Assembly: GCF_963259705.1 (NCBI RefSeq)
Contig: NC_081853.1
Coordinates: 2,170,001 to 2,234,000 of the forward strand
DNA from: Myotis daubentonii
Lineage: Eukaryota > Chordata > Mammalia > Chiroptera > Vespertilionidae
Length of the DNA stretch: 64,000 nt
Direction: 5' to 3'
Shown here: piece after piece, positions 47,426-56,479 of the stretch
Layout: the number at the start of each line of letters is the position of its first letter
Position numbering within the stretch: position 1 is the first letter of the stretch
Made by a program: the position numbers and the translations under genes
Notes under the pieces: model-generated
What the model saw: only the letters and a program-made list of their open reading frames with translations
Told to the model about the DNA's origin: nothing
Database searches by the model: none

Positions 47426-47552
47426 TCGCTTTGGCAACGAGGACGGCAGCGAGTCTCAGCCCGGCAGCCACGCGGGGCGAGTCAGGCGCGGGGCGCGGGG
47501 CTCCCGGGGCTGCCTGCGTGGCGCCCGAGGCGGGGCGCGGGCTGGCGTGGGA

Positions 47553-47566
47553 GCGGGGGCGGGGGT
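47553..47566 (+). promoter_or_regulatory. GC box (Sp1-like)
   Basis: GCGGGGGCGGGGGT, a strong match to the Sp1/KLF motif, just upstream of the AP-1-like and TATA-like elements. Confidence 0.6.
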
Positions 47567-47584
47567 GCCCGCAGCGCCCGCGGC

Positions 47585-47591
47585 TGAGTCA
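47585..47591 (+). promoter_or_regulatory. AP-1/CRE-like site TGAGTCA
   Basis: Perfect TGAGTCA followed by C, 15 bp upstream of the TATA-like box. Confidence 0.55.
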
Positions 47592-47605
47592 CGGTCGCGC
47601 TCGCC

Positions 47606-47612
47606 TTTATAA
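47606..47612 (+). promoter_or_regulatory. TATA-like box
   Basis: TTTATAA, an isolated AT-rich island in GC-rich sequence 104 bp before the PROK2 ATG. It predicts a start site near 47636-47642 and a 5'UTR of about 75-80 nt. Confidence 0.65.
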
Positions 47613-47715
47613 CCGCCCGAGGCTCGCGGCGCCGCCAGCCCGAAGCTCTGCGCCCCAGCGAGCGCCCGCCCCGACCGCCCGGACCGCCCCCACGGCCGCC
47701 AGCCCCGAGGGCGCC

Positions 47716-47811
47716 ATGAGGCACCCGCGCGGCGCCCCGCTGCTGCTGCTGCTGCTGCTGCCGCCGCTGCTGCTCGCTCCCCGCGCCGGGGACGCCGCCG
47801 TCATCACCGGG
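47716..47811 (+). CDS. PROK2: prokineticin 2, coding exon 1 (signal peptide and AVITG)
   Basis: PROK2 is a small secreted cysteine-rich ligand of the G-protein-coupled receptors PROKR1 and PROKR2, with roles in circadian output, olfactory bulb and GnRH neuron development. The exon encodes 32 residues: MRHPRGAP, a run of seven leucines, [12 protein letters not shown], then AVITG. Residues 1-27 are a clear signal peptide with cleavage before AVITG, the invariant N-terminus needed for receptor activation in this family. The ATG has G at -3. The exon ends in phase 0 at codon GGG, followed by the donor GTAAGC. The leucine-rich signal and the GDA-AVITG junction fit PROK2 rather than PROK1. The CTG run could vary in length. 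Confidence 0.93.
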
Positions 47812-49616
47812 GTAAGCAGCCCCGCACCTGTCGGCGGGCGCCCGAGAGGCTGGGGGAGGCACCGCGAGGGCAGCGAGGGCCGCGGGGAGAGGGTCCCGGC
47901 GCCGGGACCCGCCTGGGCCGCCCCGTGGCGCACTTAGGAGGGTGCCCGACAGCACGGACCCTGGGCGCGCCCCGCAAGAAAAGTGACCAAGTGCCGCCCT
48001 GGGCGCCTTCGTCGCACTTCCCCACCTGCCTCGCCTGTCTCCCCGCACCCTCCTGGGGTCTGGTCCTTCTCTGTCCGCGGGAAGATGCTCTTCAGTCCCC
48101 TCAAGCTCTATCCCGGGACGTGCCGCCTGAACCTGAACCCCGAGGCCCTTGCTGAACTGCCGGGGCCTGGCGCATACTCCGCCCGGCGCATGCTCCCCAC
48201 GCGTCCCCCACAGAATCGCTTGGAAAGACCTTGGTCCCAGGCCATGTGTGCGCTCTGAAAAGCAATGTGGGTGCCTCTCTCTGGGTCCCAGGGTTCTCTG
48301 TTTGTTTTGGGGGTGGGGGTGTTTCCCCCGCGTCTTGAGAGTCTCCCTATGGAAGTTTCCCATTTCCAGTTCCCGATGAAGCACCTCCTGCTCCTGCGAA
48401 CGATGGGAAAGGGGGCCAGGTAAGGCTTCAGCTTAGAGAGATCTGCGTGGGGCGCAGGCGCTGGCTCACCCTCTCCCCGCCCAGAGGTCTTTGTGTGGGC
48501 CTGAGGGTGAGCTCCTGTACAGAATCCACAGGTCCAGTCCACTTTACACCAACAGTGCCAACCCGCTGTCATGTCCTTCTTCCTTTCTTCCAAGTCTGAA
48601 ATTACTTTACACCTCCATTAAATTGCTCCAAATATCCAAGTCCACGTTCTAGGATTTAAAGAAAACGTCCATATTTGAAATGATAATGAAATAACATTTA
48701 AATCGAAGGGAAATGCCATTGTCTTGAGAAAATAAAGCTCTGTTGTCTCCATGCTAATTAGCAGTCTCAGAGCACATTCTGAGCCCTGGGACCTCAGCAG
48801 TATGCGGCTCCGCCCAGGAGATACGCAGCTGTAAGAGTTGTGATAGTTATTAGAGTCATTTAGAGATTTTTTACAAAATGTATTTGAATACCTTTGAAAG
48901 TAGCCAGCTGGTGTGGTTGAAAAATGTTTTTATAGGTCTTTCTAATACATGAGAATTGAAACATGATTTCCCCCTCTTCTCCCGCTGGCTCATTTAAAAT
49001 TTCTGCTAATCCTCTGAGCCCAAAATTCTTTTGCAATATAAGTATCTTTTTGTTCCATTCACAGGACAACACAGTTTGACTAGATCTGCAATGGCTTAAG
49101 GCTGAAGGGCGTTAGGGAGCAGCTGTCTAATTAAAAATATATAACCCTATGCAATTCTTTGTAAATATTTCCAGGAACTGAAGCTTCTTGTTACAAAATG
49201 AAATCTTTATCACATTGGATGTTTATCTATAGAGAGATTTAGACGGGCTTGTTATATAGTATATGTGCTGTTTGTTGTGATTTTAACTCTGTGTTACAAA
49301 AGGAGAATTCTTTTACGAGTCGCTAAAGCTGCACGGCAATGACGAAATGCAGTTATGTCTCCATGACAGGAACCATCTGGAGTCAAATGAAAAACTAAAT
49401 AACTTATCTGGATATATTGTCCATAGGATATTAAACATCCAAGCGATGGGTTGAATTTTAAAAGATTTTTGGCTTGATTTTGATTGTCTAATAGAGTTGG
49501 TGGGGCTTCAGAATGCGGGGTCTTGAGCATCTGTTGGAATAAAATATGGCCTGAAACCTCCACCTTAAACACTTACTGTTTGGGCGAATATATGTAGTCA
49601 TTTAAAGTCATTGAGC

Positions 49617-49735
49617 CATGGCTGGTGTGGCTCAATGGATAGAGCATCGGCCTGCAGACTGAAAGGTCCCAGGTTCGATTCCGGTCAAGGGCGCATGCCT
49701 GGGTTGCAGGCTGGATCCCAATAAGTATATATATA
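49617..49735 (+). mobile_element. Ves SINE, truncated
   Basis: tRNA-derived head with A box (GGCTCAATGGATAGAG) and B box (GGTTCGATTCC); stops at GGATCCCAATAAG with a (TA)n end. The Ves body is missing. Confidence 0.85.
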
Positions 49736-50317
49736 TACATATCATCGTTTTGTTAAAACCACATTGGGAAACATCATGTGCTGAACATTTCACTGATGGT
49801 CGGGAGAGCCACGTGGGCATGATACCTGGCATACAGATAAGAGCTGGAAGATGGAAATGATTAAATATTTTCCGATAAATGTCCAAACACCCCAAGGTGG
49901 AAATTGTAGTCTTAGTCCAGATACTTGTTTTAAATAGGTTGAGAAAAAAGTGTTAGCAGGGGAAATAAATCAATTAAAAGTAATAAAGTGTGTCCATGTG
50001 TTTATATTTAAGAAGTTATGGCTGTCCCCAAAACTAGAATTTTGAAGGAATGCTTTAGTTGTTTCCAATAAATGTACATTTAAACTTGTGCCTAAATTAT
50101 AAATTTTTTTATTTCTTACATATTTTATAAGACAGGATGTTTTTACTTTAATGTTGGCAAAATAGATTACCACACACCATTCAAACAAAGCATCCTATTT
50201 TTGGTTGATTCTAGGAAAGAACAATAGACCTTCAGATCGATTTTTAAGCATATAAATTTAGACTTAATTGTTTATTTCTATTTATCACAGTATGGAATTC
50301 CTTCATAGTTGATTCTT

Positions 50318-50537
50318 CTTAAAAATATATTTTTTATTGATTTTTTACAGAGAGGAAGGGAGAGGGATAGAGAGTTAGAAACATCGATGAGAGCGAAGCA
50401 TCAGTCAGCTGCCTCCTGCACACCCCCTACTGGGGATGTGCCCGCAACCAAGGTACATGCCTTGTCTGAAATTGAACCCAGCACCGGTCAGTCCACAGGC
50501 CGACGCTCTATCCACTGAGCCAAACCAGTGAGGGCCG
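50318..50537 (-). mobile_element. Ves SINE, young copy
   Basis: Full Ves on the minus strand in PROK2 intron 1, flanked by the 12-bp duplication TAGTTGATTCTT at 50306-50317 and 50538-50549. Confidence 0.93.
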
Positions 50538-50922
50538 TAGTTGATTCTTTAATTATGTGTATTTACAGTGTTTGTATTGGGAGCAGGTGCCCTGAGTCAT
50601 CACTGTTAACAATTGCATTTTCTCCTCTGATGGCTCCGATAGAAGCTCCATTGGTTTTATAATATGCACATGTGTATATGCTAGCTAAGCCAACAATTTT
50701 CTTTTTGCAGGTTACTCACTGGCGATAAAAGAGTAACATAAGGAAAAGCCTTGGTCTGCCCATTCTCACCCTATGAGATTTCTTTCTTTAAAGAGGAAAT
50801 GGTGAAAATCAAGTCAGTGGTGTGAGAAACATCAAGTGTCATGAACCAAAATGCAAATATTTAAAAAGGAAAATGAGTCTTTCTAAAATTTACATCAGTG
50901 CCTTGATGGGTCTGAAGCAGTT

Positions 50923-51060
50923 CATGCCAGACTTAGAGACCATGTAAATCCCTTTGGAAAAACTGGGCCCAGTGTATTCAGTTAATAATCATATAGTCTC
51001 ATGATTTGACTTGTGTAGTGTTTAGTTGGCTGTGTACGGTATAAGATTAATATAGACTCA
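50923..51060 (+). repeat. inverted-repeat arm A (PROK2 intron 1)
   Basis: A 138-bp segment starting CATGCCAGACTTAGAGACC and ending TAATATAGACTCA. Its reverse complement lies at 52235-52371 with one single-base indel (GTTTAGTTGGCTG here, one T fewer there) and no substitutions seen. Flanking bases here are ordinary intron sequence, so this is probably the donor copy. Confidence 0.95.
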
Positions 51061-51368
51061 TTTTTTTCAAGTTCAAAGCAAATTCAATAAAGCACTAGAA
51101 AAAGATAACTGGTTTTTAAAAAATTGTGTTTAAGGTTTTCATAATGTGTGAGTCATTTTTAGGCCATTTTTTAAAAAACTAGGAAAATCTCTTCTGATTA
51201 TGTTTTATGGCAAACATGGACAAGTAAATGAAGATTGCAGTTTTTTATATATGGGATTATTATCACAGAGCAGTTGGATAGTTAAAGAGCTTTTTTCTTG
51301 CTATTTTTAGATGGCCCCCCCTGAGTCTCTCCCACTATCTCTATTTATGCTTGCCGGTGTCATTCCAG

Positions 51369-51494
51369 GCTTGCAACGATGACTTCCAGTGTGTTGGGAA
51401 CACGTGCTGTGCTGTTAGCATTTGGATTCGGGGCCTAAGGCTTTGCACACCCATGGGCAGAGCAGGAGACAGCTGCCACCCACGGTCCCGTAAA
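51369..51494 (+). CDS. PROK2: prokineticin 2, coding exon 2 (first cysteine-rich block)
   Basis: 42 codons in phase 0, acceptor ...TTCCAG and donor GTGAGT, directly continuing AVITG from exon 1. It encodes the first half of the colipase-like prokineticin fold with cysteines at exon residues 2, 8, 13, 14, 26 and 36, the usual spacing, and the conserved CCAVSIW and CTPMG motifs. It ends SCHPRSRK, where the optional basic exon or the last coding exon would join. Length matches the family. Several positions differ from the PROK2 sequence I know from human and mouse (IRGLRL in place of the VKSIRI-type segment, and changes around [11 protein letters not shown]). No stop or frameshift, so it looks functional. 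Confidence 0.93.
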
Positions 51495-51760
51495 GTGAGT
51501 ATGTGTACTTGTATTCACAGTGGTTCTCTCCTGTTGCAGTGCCCTCACCTTGAGCAAGCCTGTGTGACATGCAGCCCAGGGCATGGAAGTTAGAGAAGAT
51601 GACAGTGGAAACCACCTGCTCTGCCCGCTCCCCTTCCGTTGGAAAGAATTGTGTCCTCTAACTCAGTCTGGCAATCAGTTTCCTGTCATAGTTCTCATGA
51701 CATTAGAGATACTTCATAAAAATAATTTCAAACACATGAATTTGTTTAAAATCATTTAGG

Positions 51761-51796
<36 letters not shown>
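51761..51796. repeat. (CA)n at the left end of the Tc1-like element
   Basis: CA dinucleotides immediately before the left terminal repeat. The right end shows the matching (GT)n at 52877-52893, so CACACA is probably part of the terminus. Confidence 0.8.
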
Positions 51797-52016
51797 GAGT
51801 GGCCAGATTATTATGACCACCTGACGTTTGTAGGCAAATTAGCTATAATTTCATGCTGAAGTTGCTAGAGGGACAGACCATTATAAATGGGGAAGCAGGT
51901 TGTTTACCACGACAGTAGAAGTGATGTTTTTCTGAAGATGTGGGTAAACAACGCGATTTAACAGCCTTTGGACATGGATTATATTTGAACGTGAGTGGCC
52001 AGATTATTATGACCAC

Positions 52017-52850
52017 CCATCAGTACTTCGTTGGGCCACCTTTTGCCTTCAAATCTGCGGCGATTTTTCTTGGCATTGACTCCACGAGATGTTGAAAGGT
52101 GATGCGAGGAATCTGACACCATGCCTGATGAATAGCACTGTCCAGTTCTGAGATTTGATGGTTGTGGAACCAGCTGCCTGATGGCTCTTTTAACTTCGTC
52201 CCACAAATGCTCAGTTGGATTGAGATCTGGTGATTGAGTCTATATTAATCTTATACCGTACACAGCCACTAAACACTACACAAGTCAAATCATGAGACTA
52301 TATGATTATTAACTGAATACACTGGGCCCAGTTTTTCCAAAGGGATTTACATGGTCTCTAAGTCTGGCATGTTCTTGAAAGCACTCCTGCACAATACGAG
52401 GGGTGTGGCACGGCGCATTGTCTTGCTGGAAGAAGCCATCTCCATTGGGATATGCCATCAACATGATAGGATGAACCTGATCAGCAATGATACTTAGGTA
52501 TGTTGTGCTATTCAGACGTTGTTCCACACGAATTAAAGGGCCCAAATCATGCCAGGAAAACATGCCCCAAACCATAACACTGCCCCCACCAGCTTGAAGG
52601 GTGGTACTCATGCATGTGGGGTACTCATGCTCTTTTCCCCAAATTCTCACTCTGCCATCTGCATGATGCAACTGGAAACGTGATTCATCGGACCACGTGA
52701 CTTTTTTCCAATGCTCGACTATCCAATCCTTGTGTTCCTGTGCGAATTGGAGACGTTTTATCTTGGTAACTGCAGACAGCAAAGGTGTTTGAACAGGCCT
52801 TCGGCTTCCATATCCATACGATGCAGTGTACGGCTAATGTGCCTACAAAC
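52017..52850 (-). pseudogene. Tc1-like transposase, broken
   Basis: Minus-strand fragments: near 52840-52780 the end of the DNA-binding part (ISRTLHRM..., one base lost). At 52782-52372 comes the DDE domain, with TWSDESRFQ (first Asp) and QDNAPCH (second Asp). At about 52234-52025 comes SPDLNPTEHLWDEVKRAI (catalytic Glu) and a frameshifted tail. Between the second Asp and the Glu the frame is broken by the inverted 137-bp intron copy. The N-terminal helix-turn-helix region is missing. Catalytically dead. Confidence 0.9.
52235..52371 (-). repeat. inverted-repeat arm B (inside the Tc1 remnant)
   Basis: Inverted copy of 50923-51060, 137 bp, one indel different. Both its flanks are Tc1 transposase sequence (...CFQEH upstream and SPDLNPTEH downstream in transposase order), so it replaced or interrupted the normal linker codons. 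The left junction shares CATG between the two sources, a microhomology. Confidence 0.95.
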
Positions 52851-52893
52851 ATCAGGTGGTCATAATCTGGCCACTCAGTGTGTGTGTGTGTGT

Positions 52894-54036
52894 ATGTATA
52901 TGGACATATATCCCATCATATACCATCATATGCTTCTTTGCAGAAATAAGAGTATAGAAGTTCTTGAAAAGATTTTTTATATCAGACCTACTGCTAAGGC
53001 AGAAGTAAATCAGTTGTGTCTTGTGGTAGAGGTGTGCGCTGAGCTGTTAGTGTCTGCGTTCAGAACATAAGAATTTACATACCTATGAGCAAAGTGGAGG
53101 CAGCTGCCATCTGTTGTTTTGTGTTTGTTTGTGTCCGAAAATCATTGATAATACAACTAGTCTTGTATCTTAATTTAAGATATAAAAGTAATTGACTGAC
53201 TGTAGGATAGATTGTTCACAGTCCTAGAGGTTAATGATAGTTAATTTTCCACTGTATATTATCTAACAGGTTACTATCAGAGTGGCCTAAGCCATACCTT
53301 TGAAGCGTCATTGGCATAATTGGTATGAGCATAGGAGGGCAGGGTGAGTGGAGCAGGTTTACAGGCCTCTAGCAGGGGTGGGTGGGAGGTGGGAGGGAGC
53401 AGAGAAGTGTGGGGAGCCTGGACAGTCCTTGCCCAAAAGATTCAAAACTTTTGAAATGCAAACTCCTCCAGGGACGACACAGTGCCTTGCTTTCTAGTCC
53501 CATGACCGCATTTACCAAGCAGTAAAGTGAAGGCCAGGGCATAGGGATGCGCCCGGGCCAGGTAGCTTGTTGCAGGCAGAGCTGTCTCTGCAGTGCCCCC
53601 TCTCCATGTTACCGAAGCAAAGTGGATTCCACTCCGCTTTTACCGCGTGTGCAGAGAGGTTAAAGCTGCAGCTGAATCAAGCATCTTCCCGGTATTGCAC
53701 AGGCGCAGGCGAGGTTCCTGTTGCCACTTTCTCGGAAGCGTAATGATTACCTTGTCGTGGCTGTGCTCCGCGGCTTGTCTGCAGCAGGGACTCTGGTTGT
53801 TGGGACACATCTGAAGCTGAGGGTAGCTCTCCTGTGGTTTCCTTGAGAAACACTTCCTGTTATGTTTAGACCATTCTTCCCCTGGGTTTTATCGCTCGCG
53901 ACTGTACTGTCATTTTTAAACATGACATGCACCTTTAGTCTTGGCTATTTAGAACTGGGAAGGTCTTAAACCACAGTCATCTGTCTTGGTTCCAAACCTC
54001 GGGAAGGTGCTGTTGGCCCAGCCGCCTGGGAACCGG
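52894..54036. other. intron sequence, nothing recognised
   Basis: Single-copy-looking PROK2 intron 2 sequence; no recognised repeat or exon. Confidence 0.45.
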
Positions 54037-55655
54037 TCTCTGTGGGCACTGGTCTCTCTGGGCACTGGTCTCTCTGGGCACCGGTCTCTGTGGGCACCAG
54101 TCTCCCCTGGGCACCAGTCTCCGTGGGCACCGGTCTCCGTGGGCACCAGTCTCCCTGGGCATCGGTCTCTCCTGGGCATCAGTCTCCCTGGGCACCGGTC
54201 TCCCCTGGGCACCAGTCTCCCTGGGCACCGGTCTCCCTGGGTACTGGTCTCACCCCTGGGTACTGGTCTCCCCTGGGCACCGGTCTCCCTGGGCACCGGT
54301 CTCTCTAGGCACCAGTCTCTCTGGGCACTGGTCTCCCTGGGCACCGGTCTCTGTGGGCACTGGTTTCTGTGGGCACTCGTCTCCCTGGGCACCAGTCTCC
54401 CTGGGCACTGGTCTCCGTGGGCACTGGTCTCCCCTGGGCATCGGTCTCCCCTGGGCACCGGTCTCCCTGGGCACCGGTCTCTCTAGGCACCAGTCTCTCT
54501 GGGCACTGGTCTCCCTGGGCACCGGTCTCTGTGGGCACTGGTTTCTGTGGGCACCGGTCTCCCTGGGCACTAGTCTCCCTGGGCACCGGTCTCCATGGGC
54601 ACCGGTCTCTCTGGACACTGGTCTCTCTGGGCACTCGTCTCCCTGGTCACTGGTCTCCCTGGGCACCGGTCTCCCTGGGCGCCCGTCTCCCCTGGGCACT
54701 CGTCTCCCTGGGCACCAGTCTCCCTGGGCACTGGTCTCCGTGGGCACCGGTCTCCCCTGGGCATCGGTCTCCCCTGGGCATCGGTCTCCCTAGGCATCGG
54801 TCTCCCTGGGCACCGGTCTCTCTGGGCACTGGTCTCTCTAGGCACTTGTCTCCCTGGTCACCGGTCTCCCTGGGCACCGGTCTCCCTGGGCGCCGGTCTC
54901 CCCTGGGCACTCGTCCCCCTGGGCACTCCTCTCCCTGGGCACCAGTCTCCCTGGGCACCGGTCTCCCTGGGCGCCGGTCTCCCCTGGGCACCAGTCTCCC
55001 TGGGTACTGGTCTCCCCTGGGCACCGGTCTCCCTGGGCACCGGTCTCTCTAGGCACCAGTCTCTCTGGGCACTGGTCTCCCTGGGCACCGGTCTCTGTGG
55101 GCACTGGTTTCTGTGGGCACCGGTCTCCCTGGGCACTAGTCTCCCTGGGCACCGGTCTCCATGGGCACCGGTCTCTCTGGGCACTGGTCTCTCTGGGCAC
55201 TCGTCTCCCTGGTCACCGGTCTCCCTGGGCACCGGTCTCCCTGGGCGCCGGTCTCCCCTGGGCACTCGTCTCCCTGGGCACCAGTCTCCCTGGGCACTGG
55301 TCTCCGTGGGCACCGGTCTCCCCTGGGCATCGGTCTCCCCTAGGCATCGGTCTACCTGGTCACCGGTCTCCCTGGGCACCGGTCTCCCTGGGCACTGGTC
55401 TCCGTGGGCACTGGTCTCCATGGGCATCGGTCTCCCCTGGGCACCGGTCTCGCCTGGGCACCTGTCTCCCTGGGGACCGGTCTCCCCTGGGCACCAGTCT
55501 CCCTAGGCACCGGTCTCTCCTGGGCACCGGTCTCCCTGGGCACCGATCTCCGTGGGCACCGGTTTCTGTGGGCACCGATCTCCCTGGGCACCAGTCTCTG
55601 TGGGCACCGGTCTCCCCTGGGCACCAGTCTCTCTGGGCACCGGTCTCCATGGGCA
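54037..55655. repeat. 16/17-bp minisatellite, about 100 copies, PROK2 intron 2
   Basis: Unit GGTCTCCCTGGGCACC with a frequent 17-bp variant (GGTCTCCCCTGGGCACC) and point variants. There is higher-order structure: about 300 bp from 54485 recurs at 55051 (offset 566 bp) with only a few differences, and part of it also occurs near 54302. Mixed 16- and 17-bp units without stops create long false frames on both strands (up to 303 codons). Confidence 0.96.
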
Positions 55656-56202
55656 CGTTCCTTTCTGAATGTTGGTCGTGGTACGTGTGAGTCCGCTGCT
55701 GAGAGCTTAGCCTCCGCTCAGCCTGTCCTTGGGACGTGCTGCTCTGCAGCGTAGCCTCAGGCACCCCGGGAGGGTCGCAGCCTGTGGCTAAGCCAGGTGA
55801 AGAGGGACAGGTCTTGTGCTCATAGCAGGAGCTGCGCCTGCTGGACCTGTCAGTGCTGTGTGTCCGGTGCTCAGGGCGCTGGAAAGAATGGTTGCTTTTG
55901 CCCCTGTCTCCACACACCGATGTTCAGACTGAGGCCTTTGGGGACTGCTGAGTCACAGGTGCCAGGTCAGATGGCAGACACCAGGCGTCTCTTCTTGTCT
56001 GTGGTCTTAACGTCTAACCACTTCTTTCTCCACAAAAGCTGCTGTGTTTATGGAACACCATTGAGGCCAATGGACTGGAACTGGCTTGTGTGGATGAGGA
56101 TTAACAGTCCAAAGTGGGAATTTGTCTCATCTTATAGTTCCAATGAGTTTTCCAAATCAGAGATATTTTTATTTATTTTGTTTTCCCCATCACCATGTAT
56201 TC
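55656..56202. other. intron sequence, nothing recognised
   Basis: No exon, domain or young repeat recognised. Confidence 0.4.
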
Positions 56203-56210
56203 CTCTATAC

Positions 56211-56433
56211 CAGCAGTTCTCAACCTGTGGGTCGCGACCCCTTTGGGGGTCGAAAGACCCTTTCACAGGGGTCGCCTAAGACCATGGGAAAACACATATA
56301 TAATTACATATTGTTTTTGTGATTAATCACTATGCTTTAATTATGTTCAATTTGTAACAATGAAATTGGAGGTCACCACAACATGAGGAACTGTATTAAA
56401 GGGTCGCGGCATTAGGAAGGTTGAGAACCACTG
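56211..56433. mobile_element. SPIN-type non-autonomous hAT element
   Basis: Termini CAGCAGTTCTCAACCTGTGG and AGGTTGAGAACCACTG, internal GGGTCGCGACCCCTTTGGGG and AAAGGGTCGCGGCATTAGG. Perfect 8-bp duplication CTCTATAC at 56203-56210 and 56434-56441. This is the SPACE INVADERS family, known for patchy distribution among tetrapods through horizontal transfer. Confidence 0.95.
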
Positions 56434-56479
56434 CTCTATACCTTCTTCCACTCCCATCCACCCCCCATAATTACCACAG

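Larger units (their letters stand above)
46740..48060 (+). promoter_or_regulatory. CpG island / PROK2 promoter region
   Basis: Very GC-rich, CpG-dense sequence spanning the region upstream of PROK2, its 5'UTR, coding exon 1 and the start of intron 1. Long open frames on both strands here (323 codons at 46466-47437 minus; 300 codons at 47482-48384 minus) reflect the scarcity of stop codons in GC-rich DNA. Confidence 0.8.
47812..51368 (+). other. PROK2 intron 1
   Basis: 3557 bp, donor GTAAGC, acceptor TGTCATTCCAG. Apart from two Ves SINEs (49617, 50318) no gene-like content. It carries one arm of the long inverted repeat at 50923-51060, about 310 bp before exon 2. Confidence 0.85.
51761..52893 (-). 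mobile_element. Tc1-like DNA transposon, internally rearranged
   Basis: Terminal core GAGTGGCCAGATTATTATGA at 51797-51820 and its complement at 52856-52876. A second copy of the core in the same orientation at 51993-52016 gives the paired direct-repeat (IR/DR) layout of many Tc1 elements, about 196 bp apart. The right inner repeat and the transposase start are deleted. A 137-bp piece of PROK2 intron 1 is inserted in inverted orientation at 52235-52371. Confidence 0.88.

Noticed and set aside
46466..47437. 323-codon open frame, minus strand, upstream of PROK2
   Set aside because: Lies across the CpG island and the CA repeat (it reads as a Cys/Val run). GC-rich DNA lacks stops by chance and no protein family is recognised.
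47482..48384. 300-codon open frame antisense to PROK2 exon 1
   Set aside because: Shadow of GC-rich coding and 5'UTR sequence; no independent support.
54595..55506. 303-codon open frame on the plus strand and overlapping frames on both strands
   Set aside because: Pure product of the 16/17-bp repeat; no domain and no codon bias.
54037..55655. CRISPR-like array
   Set aside because: Short units repeat without unique spacers, and the DNA is mammalian; this is a minisatellite.
54037..55655. PRDM9-type recombination motif in the VNTR unit
   Set aside because: CTCCCTGGGCACC resembles the human 13-mer only loosely (at least two mismatches), and bat PRDM9 fingers are unknown here.
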